Under the pieces are notes generated by a model, which was not told the DNA's origin, did not search any database, and was given only the letters and a program-made list of their open reading frames with translations. This document shows, piece after piece, positions 62,501-64,000 of a DNA stretch of 64,000 nucleotides. Position numbers and translations under genes: made by a program. Source of the stretch: Pseudomonas sp. ICMP22404 (lineage in GTDB: Bacteria; Pseudomonadota; Gammaproteobacteria; Pseudomonadales; Pseudomonadaceae); the NCBI RefSeq assembly GCF_006227205.1, contig NZ_VCNG01000010.1:210253-274252 (forward strand), read 5' to 3'. Position 1 is the first letter of the stretch. Every line of letters starts with the position of its first letter.

Positions 62501-64000
62501 CGGGTTGCTGTGGTAGACCGCGTTGCCATTGGCATCCAGAGTCAGGTAGCCGTAGGTGCCGTTGATCTGGGTGTTGAGACCGCCAACCGCCGGCGTGGAT
62601 GTGTCGCTGCCACCCCGTACACCGATGACAGTACCGCCGTCGGCGCCGAGCACGTCATTGTCCAGCACGTTGCCGCTGACCGTCCCGCCCTCCACTACTG
62701 CGGCGGTGTCGCAATAAGCCTTGGGCACATCGTCGACGATGTTGATGACGATGGTGCTGGTGACAGTGTTGCCCAGGGAGTCCGTGGCCTGATAGGTGAA
62801 ACTTTCACTCGTCACGTTCGGACCGTCGTTGGCATTGGGCGCTGTCGTGGCGGGCGAAGTCAGCGTGTAGGTGTAGGAACCGTCCGGGTTTAGCAACAAC
62901 TGCCCGTGGGTGCCGGTGGCGTCGCTCACCAGGGTGAAGGTCACTGCGCCTACGGCACCGGTCACCGCCCCCACGAGACTGCCAGTGGCGGTTTCGCCGG
63001 TGGCGCTCGGGTCGCTGCCGGTGACCGTGCCAGGGGCCAGGTCCTGGCCATCCTGATTCAGGTCGAGAGCTTTTTCATGGACGCTGATGTCCTGATCAGG
63101 CGTGGCGACAAGGCAGACGTCGTGTACGTCGATGGTGATGGTGGTGGTGCTTTCGTCACCGTCGGAATCGCGCACGGTGTAGGTGAACACATCCGTGGCG
63201 CCGGGTGCGCTGACGGTGTCCGGATTGCTGTGGTAGACCGCATTGCCATTGGCATCCAGGGTCAGGTAACCGTAGGTACCGTTGATCTGAGTGTTGAGGC
63301 CGCCAATCGCCGGGGTCGAGGTGTCATCACCGGCGCGTACGCCGATCACCGCGCCACTGGCAGCAGGCCCATCGGCACCGCCCACGTCGTTGTCCAGGAC
63401 ATTGCCGCTGACCGTCCCGCCTTCATTCACCGAGGCGGAATCGGCGTGGGCGGTGGGCAGGTCGTCGACGATGTTCACATCGAGGTTGCCGGTTGCCGTA
63501 GTGCCGTTGTCATCGGTGACCACGACGTTGAATTGCTCGCTGAGGCTGTTGGCGCCGTTGGCGTTCGGGTGGGCTTCGTTGTCCAGCAAGGTGTAGCTGT
63601 AGCTGACCACCCCGGTGGCCGCGTTGAAGCCGGTGATGGTCAGGGTGTTGCCCAGCGCCGTGGTGATGGACTGTGGAAAACCTGCCGCCACCCCGCCGCT
63701 GACGACAGTGATGCCGCCGACGCTCAAGGTCTGCACGCCATCCAGCGCAGTCACGGTGAAGGTGCCGCTTTGGGTCAGGGCCGGCGCATCTGGACTGCTG
63801 CCATCGCTGAGGTTTTTCTCCTGCACCGTCAACTCGCCGCCGTCGGTGTCCAGGCCGCTGATGATCACCGGATCGTCGTTGTTGTGCACTTGCAGCACCA
63901 GGTTCGCAGTGCTGGTATCGCCATCCGCATCGGTCAGGGTGTAGGTGAAGGTTTCAGTGCCGTTGCCGCCACCGTGCAGACCTTTGAAATCCGTGTCGGC
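59543..64000 (-). CDS. Giant RTX adhesin, C-terminal part (5' end outside window)
   Basis: 1,485 residues are visible and the frame is still open at the window edge. Type I-secreted surface adhesin of the LapA/MapA style. In protein order: Ig-like/VCBS-type repeats with calcium-binding DGDES and GTYGYLTLDANGNAVYHSNP; two tandem 240-residue repeats (720 bp period); a vWA domain with MIDAS LIVLDVSGSMADDSG; further VCBS-type modules; RTX repeats (NGGDGNDILSAGSGNNTL and similar); and a C-terminal secretion signal ending DHSLKVDTV. The N-terminal retention module, if any, is beyond the window. Confidence 0.95.
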   Translation of the reverse strand, partial: ADTDFKGLHGGGNGTETFTYTLTDADGDTSTANLVLQVHNNDDPVIISGLDTDGGELTVQEKNLSDGSSPDAPALTQSGTFTVTALDGVQTLSVGGITVVSGGVAAGFPQSITTALGNTLTITGFNAATGVVSYSYTLLDNEAHPNANGANSLSEQFNVVVTDDNGTTATGNLDVNIVDDLPTAHADSASVNEGGTVSGNVLDNDVGGADGPAASGAVIGVRAGDDTSTPAIGGLNTQINGTYGYLTLDANGNAVYHSNPDTVSAPGATDVFTYTVRDSDGDESTTTITIDVHDVCLVATPDQDISVHEKALDLNQDGQDLAPGTVTGSDPSATGETATGSLVGAVTGAVGAVTFTLVSDATGTHGQLLLNPDGSYTYTLTSPATTAPNANDGPNVTSESFTYQATDSLGNTVTSTIVINIVDDVPKAYCDTAAVVEGGTVSGNVLDNDVLGADGGTVIGVRGGSDTSTPAVGGLNTQINGTYGYLTLDANGNAVYHSNPDSVGAAGATDVFTYTVRDGDGDESTTTITIDVHNSCLVAETDHDVTVYEKALDLNQDGQDLAPGAVTGSDPSGTGETASGSLVGSVSGATGAVTFTLVGNATGAYGQLLLHPDGSYTYTLTSPATTTPHANDGPNVFSESFTYQATDSLGNHVTGSLVVSIVDDVPTAVASERSVTAVEIDSNLLIVLDVSGSMADDSGVPGLSRLDLAKQAISALLDKYDDLGDVKVQLVTFSSNATDQTSVWVDVATAKTLLTSLTAGGGTNYDAAVAAAKTAFVTSGQLTGAQNIGYFFSDGKPTSGQETGAADEAAWKAFLDANGIKNYAIGLGSGVSNANLDPLAYDGSTHTNTDAVVVTDLNQLNSVLSGTVQGVPVTGSLLGEGGTFGADGGYVKSLVVDGTTYSYDPAANGGQGALTASGGADHGTFNSLNNTVSIATAHNGTLVINLDSGEYSYTSQTTTSTVISENIVYTVSDNDGDLASSSLVINVMPNSPPVAMDDNVITNVLSGNIVVPGELLLGNDSDANGDPLTASPTSFNTGWVGKGADFTGSTGTVSFTGNNVQSINLDRSTFVANAAAMTAVLVVSGALGMVSNNNTNDEDRLNISLKQGETLTLDHNLSAGHIAMEYSLNGGPFIAINDGASFTAAADGNYQIHVTNIPNPGGGNANAAENYQLTLTVNYAGAQDSTPDYHGSYTASDNHGGSDSAAVSISYQSGHTLTGTTGDDVLLAGNGDNLLNGGDGNDILSAGSGNNTLHGGAGNDLLYSGAGNDLLDGGTGNDTASYAHATAGVTVNLGLLAAQNTLGAGTDTLGGIENLVGSNFNDTLTGDGANNRIDGGLGHDVLNGGGGDDILIGGLGNNTLTGGSGADTFQWMAGNSGHDVITDFTPGLDKLDLSQLLLGENGTSASLDDYLHFTVTGSGASVITSIDVSATAGATPNQTIDLAGVDLANHYGVTPGAGGMIAGGADTATIINGMLNDHSLKVDTV
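62041..63480 (-). repeat. Two tandem 720-bp repeats inside the adhesin gene
   Basis: Matching blocks recur exactly 720 bp apart: GCCCA(A/G)GGAGTCCGTGGCCT at 62051 and 62771, and GGTCCTGGCCATCCTG at 62320 and 63040. The copies are very similar at DNA level over nearly the whole unit and encode one Ig-like/VCBS unit of 240 residues each. A third, more divergent unit is seen near 63.47 kb. Recombination between copies would change adhesin length in frame. Confidence 0.85.

Overview
The window looks like a chromosomal segment of a fluorescent Pseudomonas (P. fluorescens group). The evidence is the gene order fleR-fleS-fleQ / fliT-fliS-fliD-flaG-fliC / flagellar glycosylation island / flgLKJIHGF, the adjacent phhR-phhABC genes, uniformly high GC, and many Pseudomonas-type REP palindromes in the gaps. 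No IS element, prophage, CRISPR array, tRNA or rRNA was seen.

Region 1 (1-7.6 kb, minus strand) holds the flagellar regulators FleR (cut by the window edge), FleS and FleQ, then the filament genes fliT, fliS, fliD, flaG and a short 282-residue flagellin, fliC. Well-spaced sigma-54 (-24/-12) sites precede fleS and fliD, and FliA (sigma-28) sites precede fliS and fliC.

Region 2 (7.8-33 kb, minus strand) is a glycosylation island of about 25 kb inserted between fliC and flgL. In transcription order it encodes a multidomain glycosyltransferase (1192 aa); a second one (973 aa); a tight run of rfbF-rfbG-rfbH (CDP-4-keto-3,6-dideoxyglucose), an HddC-like nucleotidyltransferase, a CBS-GHMP kinase fusion, a NeuB-SAF-TIM-barrel fusion, a ThDP enzyme of the acetolactate synthase/YerE type, three methyltransferases and a LicD-like protein; then a third multidomain glycosyltransferase (1169 aa), an extended SDR and a KAS III (FabH-like) enzyme. 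A near-consensus sigma-54 promoter precedes rfbF, which suggests that sugar synthesis is wired into the flagellar regulon. The gene set predicts an unusual, probably 4-C-branched 3,6-dideoxyhexose with methyl and/or acyl decoration, and possibly a second heptose- or ulosonate-type sugar. This is the most novel part of the window.

Region 3 (33-41.6 kb, minus strand) is flgFGHIJKL (rod, P and L rings, muramidase, hook-filament junction) behind a sigma-54 site. flgBCDE is not adjacent.

Region 4 (41.8-46.2 kb) is phenylalanine catabolism: PhhR divergent from phhA-phhB-phhC.

Region 5 (46.3-59.4 kb) is housekeeping and accessory single genes: nitroreductase, TrkH, two AraC regulators, an Mpo1-like protein, an LpxH-like phosphoesterase, an EamA exporter, a SelW-like protein, a FimV-like protein, a MarR regulator, RecQ, a YecA/UPF0149 protein and a YbaN/DUF454 protein.

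Region 6 (59.5-64 kb, minus strand) is the C-terminal 1,485 residues of a giant RTX adhesin with 720-bp tandem repeats, a vWA domain, RTX repeats and a type I secretion signal. Its 5' part lies outside the window.
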